A DNA stretch of 64,000 nt from Roseibium sp. HPY-6. Lineage in GTDB: Bacteria > Pseudomonadota > Alphaproteobacteria > Rhizobiales > Stappiaceae. Of this stretch, positions 26,798-35,649 are shown piece by piece. A program made the translations under genes and the position numbers. The stretch covers positions 1,550,001 through 1,614,000 of the forward strand of contig NZ_JBEWCD010000001.1 in assembly GCF_040530035.1 (NCBI RefSeq), in the 5' to 3' direction. How positions within the stretch are numbered: the stretch's first letter is position 1; the number at the start of each line of letters is the position of its first letter. A model generated the notes under the pieces. That model was given only the letters and a program-made list of their open reading frames with translations. It was not told the DNA's origin and ran no database searches.

Positions 26798-27850
26798 ATG
26801 AAAGCCGCGCGCTGGTATGGAGCGAAAGATATCCGTGTTGAAGACCTGGATGAACCTGAGCCCGGAAAGGGAGAGGTCAAGGTGAAAGTGGCCTGGGCCG
26901 GCATTTGCGGCAGCGACCTCCACGAGTACCTCGCCGGACCAATCTTTGTGCCGGTCGATGCGGAGCACCCTCTCAGCCACGACAAGGCTCCGGTTGTGAT
27001 GGGCCATGAATACTGTGGTGAAGTCGTTTCGCTTGGCGAAGGTGTCGACAGCATTTCTATAGGTGATCGGGTGGCCATCGAGCCGATCTATGCCTGCGGC
27101 AAATGCGCTGCCTGTTTGGATGGCAAATACAATCTCTGCGAAAAGCTCGGCTTTATGGGGCTGTCCGGTGGCATCGCCGGGTTCTCGTCTTTTTCCATTG
27201 TTCCCGAGCGCATGGCTCACAAGATGCCTGACAGCCTGTCAGTGGAACAAGGCGCTCTGGTTGAACCGGCCGCCGTGGCATTGCACGCCGTACGCCAAAG
27301 TTCAATTCAGGCCGGCGACAAGGCCGCGGTATTTGGCACGGGACCCATCGGGCTGTTGGTGGTTGAGGCTCTGCGCATTGCGGGCGCGTCCGAGATCTAT
27401 GTCGTCGAGCCTTCTGAAGCACGGCGGCAAAAGGCTTTGGACCTCGGTGCGAAGGAGGGATTTGATCCGGGTTCAGTGGATCCGGCCGCCGAGATTATTG
27501 CACGGACCGGCGGCGGCGTTGACGTTGCCTTCGAAGTAACCGGCGTCCCCGCCGTTCTGCCGCAAGCGATCGACTCGACAAAATATGCTGGTCAGACACT
27601 CGTTGTTTCGATCTGGGAAACGGAGGCGAGTTTCCATCCCAACACCGTTGTCATCAGGGAACGCGATATCAAGGGCACGATCGCTTATCGCAACGTTTAC
27701 CCGGCGGTCATGGCCCTGATGGAACAAGGCCATTTCGCTGCGGACCGGTTGGTGACCAAACGTATCGCCCTGAAAGACATTGTCTCCGAGGGGTTCGAGA
27801 CACTCGTCTCAGACAAATCCCAAATCAAGATCCTCGTTGAATCGCCTTGA
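26798..27850 (+). CDS. Zinc-dependent 2,3-butanediol/alcohol dehydrogenase
   Basis: A 350-residue MDR protein with both zinc sites: catalytic GICGSDLHE and GHEYCGEV, and structural CGKCAACLDGKYNLC. The Rossmann motif VFGTGPIGLLVVEAL binds NAD. It most resembles (R,R)-butanediol dehydrogenases, including the Leu-Ser-Gly-Gly FMGLSGGIAGF region. Start ATG 26798 follows GAGGAG; an earlier TTG is less likely. In this operon it could convert butanediol to acetoin or interconvert a related diol before cleavage by the E1 complex. Cytosolic. Confidence 0.87.
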   Translation: MKAARWYGAKDIRVEDLDEPEPGKGEVKVKVAWAGICGSDLHEYLAGPIFVPVDAEHPLSHDKAPVVMGHEYCGEVVSLGEGVDSISIGDRVAIEPIYACGKCAACLDGKYNLCEKLGFMGLSGGIAGFSSFSIVPERMAHKMPDSLSVEQGALVEPAAVALHAVRQSSIQAGDKAAVFGTGPIGLLVVEALRIAGASEIYVVEPSEARRQKALDLGAKEGFDPGSVDPAAEIIARTGGGVDVAFEVTGVPAVLPQAIDSTKYAGQTLVVSIWETEASFHPNTVVIRERDIKGTIAYRNVYPAVMALMEQGHFAADRLVTKRIALKDIVSEGFETLVSDKSQIKILVESP

Positions 27851-27912
27851 GCAAGCAGCTCGCCTGCAAGGACACGGCTCTTTCCAAAACCAAACCAGGA
27901 GGAAGCAGACCC

Positions 27913-28503
27913 ATGAAACCGAGAGCACTGATAATCGCCGCCGCGCTGGCATTGAGCACGCCATTCGCGGCAAATGCTGAAATGCCGGGAATGCGTGGCA
28001 CCCAGCATATTGGAATCACGGTTCCGAATGTGGATGAAGCGGTTGAATTCCTGGTCGATGTGATGGGTTGTGAATCCTTCTTCTCCTTCGGACCGTTCGG
28101 CCCGTTTGACGATGACTGGATGACGAAAAACCTCAACGTCAACCCGCGCGCGGTCATCAACGTCATCACCATGGTGAAATGCGGGAATGGACCTGCCCTG
28201 GAGGTCTTCCAGTATTCATCGCCGGATCAGGATCCCAACCCGCCCAAGAACAGCGATATCGGCGGCTATCACATCGCTTTTTATGTCGACGACATCCACG
28301 CCGCGACACAGTACCTGAAAGACAACGGTGTTCGCGTCTTGGAAGAGCCGCATCCACTGACCGGCACCGGACTTGAGGGCATGGAATGGGTCTATTTCCT
28401 GTCGCCCTGGGGCATGCAGATGGAAATTGTCAGCGCGCCGAATGGCATCATCGACGAAGAACAGAACAACAGAACCTTCTGGAGCCCGAAATCGGATTCC
28501 TGA
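27913..28503 (+). CDS. Periplasmic VOC (glyoxalase/dioxygenase-fold) protein
   Basis: A 196-residue vicinal-oxygen-chelate protein with an N-terminal Sec signal (cleavage near FAANA). Two beta-alpha-beta-beta-beta modules carry the likely metal ligands: His in TQHIGITV, Glu in ALEVFQY, His in GYHIAFYV and Glu in MQMEIVS. Start ATG 27913 follows AGGAGGAAG. Most VOC enzymes are cytosolic, so an exported one is notable and fits a periplasmic step together with the GMC dehydrogenase. The reaction (isomerase, hydratase or extradiol cleavage) is not determined. Confidence 0.8.
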   Translation: MKPRALIIAAALALSTPFAANAEMPGMRGTQHIGITVPNVDEAVEFLVDVMGCESFFSFGPFGPFDDDWMTKNLNVNPRAVINVITMVKCGNGPALEVFQYSSPDQDPNPPKNSDIGGYHIAFYVDDIHAATQYLKDNGVRVLEEPHPLTGTGLEGMEWVYFLSPWGMQMEIVSAPNGIIDEEQNNRTFWSPKSDS

Positions 28504-28561
28504 AGACCGAGCCTTTGCCCGGCCAGGCATTGGCCGGGCATCTTCATTTGGGAGCAGGCAG

Positions 28562-29806
28562 ATGGCACGTTGCAGGTCTTTTTGGAGAAAATTACTAGCG
28601 GCATGCGCCCTGTGCTTCATGTTGTTACCACTTCGGGCAGAAGCACATTTCAGCTACTCAGATCCCCGCATTGTTCATATTGCCGAGAACGAGGCCGGCC
28701 AGATCGCAATTCTCATTCGGATGCCTGCGCCACTCGCGCTTTTGCCGGCAGATTGGCAAGGCGTGGAAGAGACCCGCACGCCCCCATTCGGCACGTACGC
28801 CGCAGACGACATCCTGCTCGATCCGAAGACACTGCGCGATGAAGAACAAGCGTTACATCTACGCCTGTCGGAGGGCCTGACAATCTGGATCGATGGTTCG
28901 CAACAAAGCTTCACCATCGGGAGAACAAGGCTTTGGCCCGATGCGGACCGGCCAACCTTCGGCACGGTGAAGTCAGCCTCAAAGACGTTGGACAAGCAGG
29001 CATCGCAAGCACCGCTTCCCTATTTTGATGCCACGCTCGATGTCGAATTCCTACTTCCGCAAGGCAGCCTGGACGCACCCATTCGCATCACATCTGACCT
29101 TGGAGCGACGTTCCAGGTGATGGACAAATTCGGCACCGTCGTAAAGCTCCATCGCGATACCGGCACCGAAACCCGCGCCACAATTGGAATTCTGGACGCC
29201 CGGTTTGATGGCCTTGTCTCTCCCTTTCAACGGTTCGTAACCATCGCGTGGATTGGGGCGGAGCATATCTATTTGGGCTTTGACCACCTTGCAATGATCC
29301 TGTTGATCGCAATTGCTGCAAAGAGTTGGCGGCAAGCGCTGCTATGGGCCTCAGCATTCACGGTGGGCCATGTGTTGACGCTTGCAGCAGGTCTTTACGG
29401 ATATGCGCCGCACGCGGCCTGGTTCATTCCATCCGTGGAATTGCTGATCGTCTTATCCATTGTCGCGGCCGGTGCAGCGATCGCGTTGAAGCTGCCTCAT
29501 GTGATGAACTGGCCAACGTTGTTCATCATCGGCCTGATCCATGGCTATGGCTTTGCGGCTGCTGCCTCGGTGGCATTGTTTGCCGGTGAAGTGGATGCCC
29601 TTGCCCTTTTGGCCTTCGCGCTTGGTTTGGAGCTTTGCCAGTTGGCCGTCTACGTCGCACTCCTGCCAATCATCTACGTGCTGGACCAGACGCTCAAATC
29701 CAATGATTTGCGCTGGCGCATGCCAGTTGCTCTCGTGCTGGCTGCAGCTGCCGGCGTCTCGGTCATTCAACAACTCATGCAAGTCACCGGCTTTTCTGTC
29801 GTGTGA
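28562..29806 (+). CDS. HupE/UreJ-like membrane protein with periplasmic domain
   Basis: A 414-residue protein: signal peptide (to about AEAHFSYSD), a roughly 200-residue extracytoplasmic beta-rich domain, then six or so membrane helices beginning with AWIGAEHIYLGFDHLAMILLI, the HupE/UreJ_2 signature with conserved His and Asp. Proteins with this layout are widespread and unassigned; the HupE core is linked to nickel or cobalt uptake. Start ATG 28562 fits a lipobox-free Sec signal. Its presence between VOC and E3 genes suggests a membrane role in the same pathway, such as transport, but this is inference. Confidence 0.75.
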   Translation: MARCRSFWRKLLAACALCFMLLPLRAEAHFSYSDPRIVHIAENEAGQIAILIRMPAPLALLPADWQGVEETRTPPFGTYAADDILLDPKTLRDEEQALHLRLSEGLTIWIDGSQQSFTIGRTRLWPDADRPTFGTVKSASKTLDKQASQAPLPYFDATLDVEFLLPQGSLDAPIRITSDLGATFQVMDKFGTVVKLHRDTGTETRATIGILDARFDGLVSPFQRFVTIAWIGAEHIYLGFDHLAMILLIAIAAKSWRQALLWASAFTVGHVLTLAAGLYGYAPHAAWFIPSVELLIVLSIVAAGAAIALKLPHVMNWPTLFIIGLIHGYGFAAAASVALFAGEVDALALLAFALGLELCQLAVYVALLPIIYVLDQTLKSNDLRWRMPVALVLAAAAGVSVIQQLMQVTGFSVV

Positions 29807-29825
29807 CGCAAAAAGGAAGCAGCTC

Positions 29826-31220
29826 ATGTCTGATCAGGCTTTTGATATGGTTGTCATCGGTGCGGGACCCGGCGGTTACGTTGCTGCGATCCGGGGTGCG
29901 CAGCTCGGCTTGAATGTCGCCTGCATCGAACGCGAACATCTTGGCGGCATCTGTCTCAACTGGGGATGCATTCCAACCAAAGCGATGCTGCGCTCCGTAG
30001 ATGTCTTGCATCTGGCACAGCGTGCCAAGGAATTCGGACTGAATATCGATACCGCGACCCATGATCTTGGAGCCATCGTCAAACGCTCTCGATCGGTTGC
30101 AAAGAGACTGTCGAACGGCGTGGGTTACCTTTTCCGCAAAAACAAGGTGACAAGCATCATGGGCGAGGCTCGTCTGGCCGCGAAAGGCGAGGTTGTCGTC
30201 ACCAATGATGACGGGGAACAGACACTTCACTCGGACAACATCGTTGTGGCCACCGGTGCGCGGGCGCGGCAGTTGCCCAGGCTGGAAGCTGACGGCAAGA
30301 GGGTCTGGGCCTACAAGCACGCCTTGCAGCCTCCCCACGAGCCAAAGAAACTCCTTGTTATCGGATCAGGTGCCATCGGGATTGAGTTCGCCAGCTTTTA
30401 CAATGGGATTGGCGCGCGGGTGACTGTTGTCGAGGTGTTGGAGCGCGTCTTGCCCGCTGAAGATGCCGAGATAGCTGCTTTGGCCAGCAAGGCCTTTGTC
30501 AAACAAGGCATGAGAATTCTAGAAGGCAGCAAGGTCACCGATCTTGATCGCCGCGACGACAGGGTCGTGGCCCGTATCCAGACACCGGACGGTATCGTCG
30601 AAGAAGAGTTCGACACCGTAATTTCCGCCGTCGGCATCACAGGCAACGTCGAAGGGCTGGGTCTTGAGGAAGCGGGGGTCAAGGTGGACCGCGGGCATAT
30701 CGTCACCGACCCTTATTGCCGCACCGGCGTCGACGGTCTTTATGCGATTGGGGATGTGGTAGCCGGTCCCTGGCTTGCGCACAAAGCCAGTCATGAGGGC
30801 GTTATGGTGTCGGAGATGATCGCAGGTCTGACCGGACATCCGGTCAAACCCGAAACTATTGCAGGCTGTACCTATTGCAACCCGCAGGTTGCCAGCGTCG
30901 GTCTCACCGAGGATCAGGCGAGAGAGGCCGGATACGAAGTGAAAGTCGGCCGCTTTCCGTTTCAGGGCAACGGCAAGGCCATCGCTCTTGGCGAAACGCA
31001 GGGCATGATCAAGACCGTATTTGACGCCAAGACCGATGAACTGCTGGGAGCACATATGGTGGGTTCAGAGGTAACGGAACTCATCCAGGGCTACGTGGTT
31101 GGTCAGAAACTGGAATCCACCGGACAAGACCTGATGGAAACCGTCTTCCCGCATCCGACTTTGAGCGAAATGATGCATGAGAGCGTGCTCGACGCTTATG
31201 GACGCGTCATCCACATCTGA
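29826..31220 (+). CDS. lpdA: Dihydrolipoyl dehydrogenase (E3)
   Basis: A 464-residue flavoprotein disulfide reductase: FAD motif VVIGAGPGGYVAAIR, redox-active pair in GGICLNWGCIPTKA, NAD motif VIGSGAIGIEFASFY, second FAD motif YAIGDVVAGPWLAHKA and the dimer-interface HPTLSE His-Glu pair. It reoxidises dihydrolipoamide on the stand-alone lipoyl protein and reduces NAD. The gene closes the operon, 19 bases after the HupE-like gene, so all four complex components (E1a, E1b, split E2, E3) are encoded together. Confidence 0.95.
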   Translation: MSDQAFDMVVIGAGPGGYVAAIRGAQLGLNVACIEREHLGGICLNWGCIPTKAMLRSVDVLHLAQRAKEFGLNIDTATHDLGAIVKRSRSVAKRLSNGVGYLFRKNKVTSIMGEARLAAKGEVVVTNDDGEQTLHSDNIVVATGARARQLPRLEADGKRVWAYKHALQPPHEPKKLLVIGSGAIGIEFASFYNGIGARVTVVEVLERVLPAEDAEIAALASKAFVKQGMRILEGSKVTDLDRRDDRVVARIQTPDGIVEEEFDTVISAVGITGNVEGLGLEEAGVKVDRGHIVTDPYCRTGVDGLYAIGDVVAGPWLAHKASHEGVMVSEMIAGLTGHPVKPETIAGCTYCNPQVASVGLTEDQAREAGYEVKVGRFPFQGNGKAIALGETQGMIKTVFDAKTDELLGAHMVGSEVTELIQGYVVGQKLESTGQDLMETVFPHPTLSEMMHESVLDAYGRVIHI

Positions 31221-31261
31221 TCAAGTAACCTGCGTAATCCTGGAAACTGGCGAAGGTCTTC

Positions 31262-33136
31262 TCAGCACGGACGCAAGAGCCCGTGCTGCTTGATCTTCCG
31301 ATTGATCGTGGCCCGCCCAATTCCCAGGGCGCGGGCAGCTTTCGATACGTTCCAATTTGTGCCTGTCAGGGCATCCAACAACATCTGTCTTTCATCATAG
31401 ACCGGCAACCGTATCGCTTGACGAGAGCTGTTTGTCCGTTGCTGCCTAACAGTCTGACGCGAAATCCGCCTCAATGACGGCTGCAGGTCCAACAACGAAA
31501 TGCGCGTTCCGTTCCCCTCAAACAGCGCTTGTTGCAATACGTTGCGCAGCTCCCGGACATTGCCCGGCCAGTCAGATGCCGCGAGCATCTCATGCGCCTC
31601 TTCTGTGATCTCAACGTCAGTGCCGGCAAGTTGTGATCCCACCCGCTGACACAATTCCCTTAGACCTTCCCGCTCACGCAAGGGTGGGAGTTCAACAACG
31701 GCCCCGGCCAGCAAGTAATAAAGATCTTCTCGAAACCGTCCCTCTTCTACTGCTGCAAATAGGCTCTCACGGCTGATAGCCACGATCCTCAATCCGGGCT
31801 TCGCGTGTTGCATATCCAAAGGCGAAGCATCGCGTTCGAACTCTTCCACCAGCTTGCGCAGGCCCGATTGAGCAAATGCAGGCAGTTCGCCGACATTGTC
31901 CAAGACCAGTACGGTGATGCCCTGCCCTTCAGGACCAAATGCGTCGACAACGCGGGCCTGGCTATAGAGGTTTTGAACATAATCCCGATCGGCCTGCGAG
32001 TCCCAGATTGAGGCACAGTCCACAGTTACGATCTGCTCACGCCCAAGCCCAAGCCCACTGCTGATTGCGCTAACAAGAGCAGACTTTCCGGTTCCCGACT
32101 CGCCTTCAATCACTATGGGCGTGGCGCGCTTTATATACGCCTCCACCCTGGCGCAAGCCTTCGCCATTTCATGGCTATCGCTAAACAAGTCTGGCGACAA
32201 TTGTCCGTTCTCGCGGCGATTTTCAGCCGGATTGGGACTTTGCCAGCCGGGTGTGTATCTGGCATCGGCAACTGGTTTACGGACCGCATAACTCAACCCT
32301 GAACGCTGGTCTGAACCGACGCTCGCCATCCGGGTTGGAACAGATTTGAACGTGTCGGACGCAGTACCAAAAACACCATCGAATTGCTGTCCGCACAGGT
32401 TGGTTTCCTTTGGAAGCCCTGCGAGCTCATTTGCCCAGATTGTACTGCTGAGGATTGTGCCTTGGCCATCAATCGCGACAAGACCCTCGCGCCGCAAAAG
32501 ATCGGCAGGCCCTGCTGAGGTGACGGTCACAATTGTGTAGTCTGCATACTTCGCTTCAAAGAGTTTGCTCTGGATCCTGCCAACGGCAGACAGCAACAGT
32601 TTCTTTGCGATCAAATAGTCGGTTGGACTGCCGCGATCGAACGCCGAAAGGCTTACCGCCCCGATGGTTTCGTTGTCCGCATCAAGCATCGGCACGGCCG
32701 TGCAGGCAAAAGCCGTCAGGCTGGTGTGATAATGCTGCGTACCACGCACGGTGACGGCATCGCCAGCTCCCATGGCCACGCTAACACCATTGGTCCCGGC
32801 AATCCGCTCATCCCAGCAAGATCCTAGTCCAATACCGTTGGCCTCGAATGCTTCACGAGTAGCGGACGGGCTTTCAAACCGTACGACAATGCCATCAGAG
32901 TCGGTGACCACCAGGCAATGTCCCGCATCAATGCCCAGTTTGGACAGTTCGCTGAAGACCCCGTGTCTTCCACCGCTTCGATCGACCAGTTCGTCAAGGC
33001 GTGGCGCGATTTCGGACGCCTGCAGCCGTAACACCGGCTTCGCGGTGGTCCTTACGAGACCGTGTCGCCGCTCACATCTCTCCCAGGATGCCTTGATCGT
33101 TTCGTCAAAGGGTTGCCTATGCGCAAGCTCGCCCAT
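31262..33136 (-). CDS. AcoR-like transcriptional regulator with degenerate sigma-54 interaction loop
   Basis: A 624-residue protein: N-terminal GAF-type sensor (about 60-190), a second sensory segment, AAA+ domain with Walker A GESGTGKS (about 345-352), and C-terminal Fis-type HTH (NWNVSKAARALGIGRATINRKI). The AAA+ segment between the VDCASIW strand and Walker B lacks the GAFTGA loop used to contact sigma-54, and Walker B reads LVLDNVG instead of the usual Asp-Glu. It therefore probably acts with the housekeeping sigma factor. ATG 33136 has GGAGG at eight bases; an upstream ATG at 33184 has poor spacing. It is convergent with the dehydrogenase operon. Confidence 0.85.
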   Translation of the reverse strand: MGELAHRQPFDETIKASWERCERRHGLVRTTAKPVLRLQASEIAPRLDELVDRSGGRHGVFSELSKLGIDAGHCLVVTDSDGIVVRFESPSATREAFEANGIGLGSCWDERIAGTNGVSVAMGAGDAVTVRGTQHYHTSLTAFACTAVPMLDADNETIGAVSLSAFDRGSPTDYLIAKKLLLSAVGRIQSKLFEAKYADYTIVTVTSAGPADLLRREGLVAIDGQGTILSSTIWANELAGLPKETNLCGQQFDGVFGTASDTFKSVPTRMASVGSDQRSGLSYAVRKPVADARYTPGWQSPNPAENRRENGQLSPDLFSDSHEMAKACARVEAYIKRATPIVIEGESGTGKSALVSAISSGLGLGREQIVTVDCASIWDSQADRDYVQNLYSQARVVDAFGPEGQGITVLVLDNVGELPAFAQSGLRKLVEEFERDASPLDMQHAKPGLRIVAISRESLFAAVEEGRFREDLYYLLAGAVVELPPLREREGLRELCQRVGSQLAGTDVEITEEAHEMLAASDWPGNVRELRNVLQQALFEGNGTRISLLDLQPSLRRISRQTVRQQRTNSSRQAIRLPVYDERQMLLDALTGTNWNVSKAARALGIGRATINRKIKQHGLLRPC

Positions 33137-33714
33137 GATCTCGTCCTCCAAGGACACGGTATCGCAAATTGAAACGCGCGTCATCCTCAGGGCAGCTGCG
33201 AGTTTTCCGTGACAATCCCGGCCTGACGGATCCGGTTTGTATCTTCATGGAAAATGGCGCATGCGACACGCGTGTGGATCCTAAGACTGAACGCCCACCG
33301 ATAAGCGCGCTGGATCGTTGCCAAGGTGAAGAGGGAGAGAAAAAGCAAAAACAACCTTTTCAAGCTGGCAGGGTGCTTTAGGGAGTTTTGCTGGCCGCAG
33401 GCAACGAGGACTACCTGCAATCCAATCTAAACAATTGCTTGCGTGAAGGCAAAGCCAACAAGGGGCAGCTTGCGCTCGCACGGGGTAGTGGCGGTAGAGG
33501 GTCCACGTTACCAAATCCAGCCTCCAGCGCGTGTCATCCTGATCCGGCAATGGGGGAATTCCTCGTTGGCTGGCTCGATGTCTTTATCAATTTCTAAGGC
33601 TGCAAAAACAGTGTTCCTCGACCCATGTCAGAAAAAACATCTCGTCTTGCGAAAATCAGCCTGGCACTCCAGACACTCAGGAAACGGGTTGCTTCACGTG
33701 CGGTTTTGAGTGCA
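33137..33714. other. Intergenic region upstream of the AcoR-like gene
   Basis: About 580 bases between the AcoR-like start and the end of the GntR gene. No convincing gene, repeat or RNA was found; the short open frames here lack ribosome-binding sites and recognisable motifs. It must hold the promoter of the AcoR-like gene, which I could not locate. Confidence 0.5.
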
Positions 33715-34401
33715 TCAACCGGTCTTCGACTTGCCAATGTCAAACCCAACAACAGCGAGCGTAAATTCCTCGACATAGTCAATGAGCTCCGAAACGGCGA
33801 TCTCTGCAGCTTTCTCATCAGCCCTGGAAACGGCATCCGCGACGGCGGCATGAGCTGTCGCCATCTTCTTTACGTCACCATATTGTTCCTGATTGAATAC
33901 CCAAAACCTCCTTGAAAGTCCCTTGACGGAGGTAAGCGCCCTGGCGGCAAATCTGTTGTCGGAAGCGCTTATCAGCAATGCAAAACACTGAGCATCCAAT
34001 TCGGTCATGATGGACTGTTCAGTCGAAATTGCAGTTTCTCTAAAACCGTTTGCAATCTCCGCAAACTTTTTTCGTTGGGCAGGAGTTGCCCGTTTGGAAG
34101 CAGATCTTGCAACCAGCATCTCAACGACGCGTCGCAACTCAAGTGCGCGAAACTGTTCGGTGTGATCAATCGGGACGATTTGCGCGCCGCGTCTTGGCAC
34201 AATGACAAGAAGACCTTCGTCGGCAAGGCGTTGAATGGCAGATCTGACGGGCGCACGTGTGTGACCTGAAACCTCAACAAGATCGGTCTCGGAAACCCAT
34301 CGGCCGGGTTCCAGGTCACCGTTTACAATCATGCGTTCGATGTCCCGGAAGGCTTCATCTTTGCGATGGACCGCGCCATTTGCACCTTCTGCCAAGCCCA
34401 T
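33715..34401 (-). CDS. GntR-family (FCD) transcriptional regulator
   Basis: A 228-residue GntR/FCD protein: winged HTH with SETDLVEVSGHTRAPVRSAIQRLADEGLL, then an all-helical FCD ligand domain with ELRRVVEMLVARSA. Start ATG 34401 agrees with family N-termini; the frame continues to a TTG at 34428. It is divergent from the ABC importer, and two inverted repeats lie in the shared region (34473-34540). It probably represses the importer-amidohydrolase genes until a substrate or product binds. Confidence 0.88.
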   Translation of the reverse strand: MGLAEGANGAVHRKDEAFRDIERMIVNGDLEPGRWVSETDLVEVSGHTRAPVRSAIQRLADEGLLVIVPRRGAQIVPIDHTEQFRALELRRVVEMLVARSASKRATPAQRKKFAEIANGFRETAISTEQSIMTELDAQCFALLISASDNRFAARALTSVKGLSRRFWVFNQEQYGDVKKMATAHAAVADAVSRADEKAAEIAVSELIDYVEEFTLAVVGFDIGKSKTG

Positions 34402-34472
34402 GTCTCCTGCCCAACAATTACTAGTCAACTGCCCAAATCGGCGGCAACTCCGAACAATCTTGTTTCACAAGT

Positions 34473-34540
34473 TTGACATGTTAGCAATATGAGTTAACAT
34501 TTCAGAATTGAAATGTCACAAGATAACTCTGACATGTCAA
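34473..34540. promoter_or_regulatory. Candidate GntR operators in divergent region
   Basis: Outer arms TTGACATG (34473-34480) and CATGTCAA (34533-34540) are perfect complements. Between them lies ACATTTCA-GAAT-TGAAATGT (34497-34516), also perfect. Such symmetric sites between a GntR gene and its divergent target are typical operators. Confidence 0.55.
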
Positions 34541-34575
34541 CCGAAGTTGAACTCACCAACCTGTGGGAGGTCTTC

Positions 34576-35544
34576 ATGGGTAAATTCAAGTCGCTGGCCC
34601 TGTCAGCAACAGTTGTTATGAGTACTGCAGTGGGCGCAATGGCCCAGGAAGTGGTGAAAGTCGCTGAACCGAATTGGGCTAGTGGACGTGCCATGGCAGG
34701 TCTCATCAAAGTCGTGATTGAGGATAAGCTCGGCGGCAAAGCTGAGTTGGTACCAGGAACGAATGCCGTTATTTTCAAAGCGATGGATCGCGGTAAGGGC
34801 GAAATTGACGTCCATCCAGACGTCTGGCTGCCAAACCAGTCAAACTTTACAGATGAATATGTAGATCAGAACAAATCCGTTGCACTGAGCAACGGCAGCT
34901 ATGAAGGCTTTTCAGCTTTCTGCGCTCCAAAAAAGTTCGCAGAAGAGAACAACATCAAGAGCGTGTTCGATCTTGCGACTCCCGAAGTCGCCCAGCTGAT
35001 GGATAGAGACGGCGACGGAATGGGCGACATTTGGGTTGGAGCTCCTGGTTGGGCATCTACCAAGATCAACTCCGTTAAGGTGCGCGACTACGGCATCACC
35101 AACTTCTTCAAACCGATCGAAGCCGAAGAAGAAGTTGCGACGGCATCAATTTCAGACGCTCTGAACAAGGGTGAAGGCTACGCATTCTATTGCTATGCAC
35201 CCCACTACAACTGGTTTGTGTTCGATATGGTCCGTCTGGACGAGCCGGCATATGACCCGGCAAAATACAACATGAAGCAGCCCGCAGAAGATCCGAAGTG
35301 GTTTGAGAACTCCAAGGTCGAAACCGGCGACAAGCCGAAAACGATACATGTCGGCTATTCCAAGTCTCTGGAAACGCGCACACCAAGCGTGGCTGCATTC
35401 CTCGCAAACATCGATATGGACACCGACAGCGTGAATAATTTCACGCACGAAATAGTCGTGAAAAAACGGTCAAGTGAAGACGTCGCTCGCGAGTGGATCG
35501 CGGCGAATTCCGACCGTGTCGATGCTTGGCTGGGACTGAATTAG
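34576..35544 (+). CDS. Glycine-betaine/proline-type ABC transporter substrate-binding protein
   Basis: A 322-residue OpuAC/ProX-like periplasmic protein with a Sec signal (MGKFKSLALS...GAMAQE). Aromatic residues at expected ligand-cage sites (EPNWASG, HPDVWLPNQ, GAPGWAS and HYNWFVF) suggest a quaternary amine or other cationic ligand. The frame extends to 34513, but ATG 34576 follows GGGAGG by six bases. It is first in an operon with ATPase and permease genes, separated from the ATPase by a GC-rich hairpin. The true substrate may differ from betaine, given the amidohydrolase downstream. Confidence 0.9.
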   Translation: MGKFKSLALSATVVMSTAVGAMAQEVVKVAEPNWASGRAMAGLIKVVIEDKLGGKAELVPGTNAVIFKAMDRGKGEIDVHPDVWLPNQSNFTDEYVDQNKSVALSNGSYEGFSAFCAPKKFAEENNIKSVFDLATPEVAQLMDRDGDGMGDIWVGAPGWASTKINSVKVRDYGITNFFKPIEAEEEVATASISDALNKGEGYAFYCYAPHYNWFVFDMVRLDEPAYDPAKYNMKQPAEDPKWFENSKVETGDKPKTIHVGYSKSLETRTPSVAAFLANIDMDTDSVNNFTHEIVVKKRSSEDVAREWIAANSDRVDAWLGLN

Positions 35545-35563
35545 GTCTCACCTCCCAAGGTCC

Positions 35564-35589
35564 GCCGGCGCGGCTCCTGTCGCGCCGGC
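35564..35589 (+). repeat. GC-rich intercistronic hairpin
   Basis: GCCGGCGCG (35564-35572) pairs perfectly with CGCGCCGGC (35581-35589), loop of 8. It lies between the binding-protein and ATPase genes, where such structures often stabilise the 5' mRNA and lower downstream expression. Confidence 0.55.
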
Positions 35590-35649
35590 AGGCACACGCA
35601 GAAAAAAAATCAGCAAAAGATGCGCACTCAAGCGCGGCAAGGGGGTCGT

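Noticed and set aside
31262..33136. Initial reading as a normal sigma-54-dependent activator
   Set aside because: The GAFTGA loop is absent and Walker B is altered, so sigma-54 dependence was not claimed.
33625..33915. 96-residue frame at the end of the GntR gene
   Set aside because: It is largely antisense to the GntR coding region and has no supporting features.
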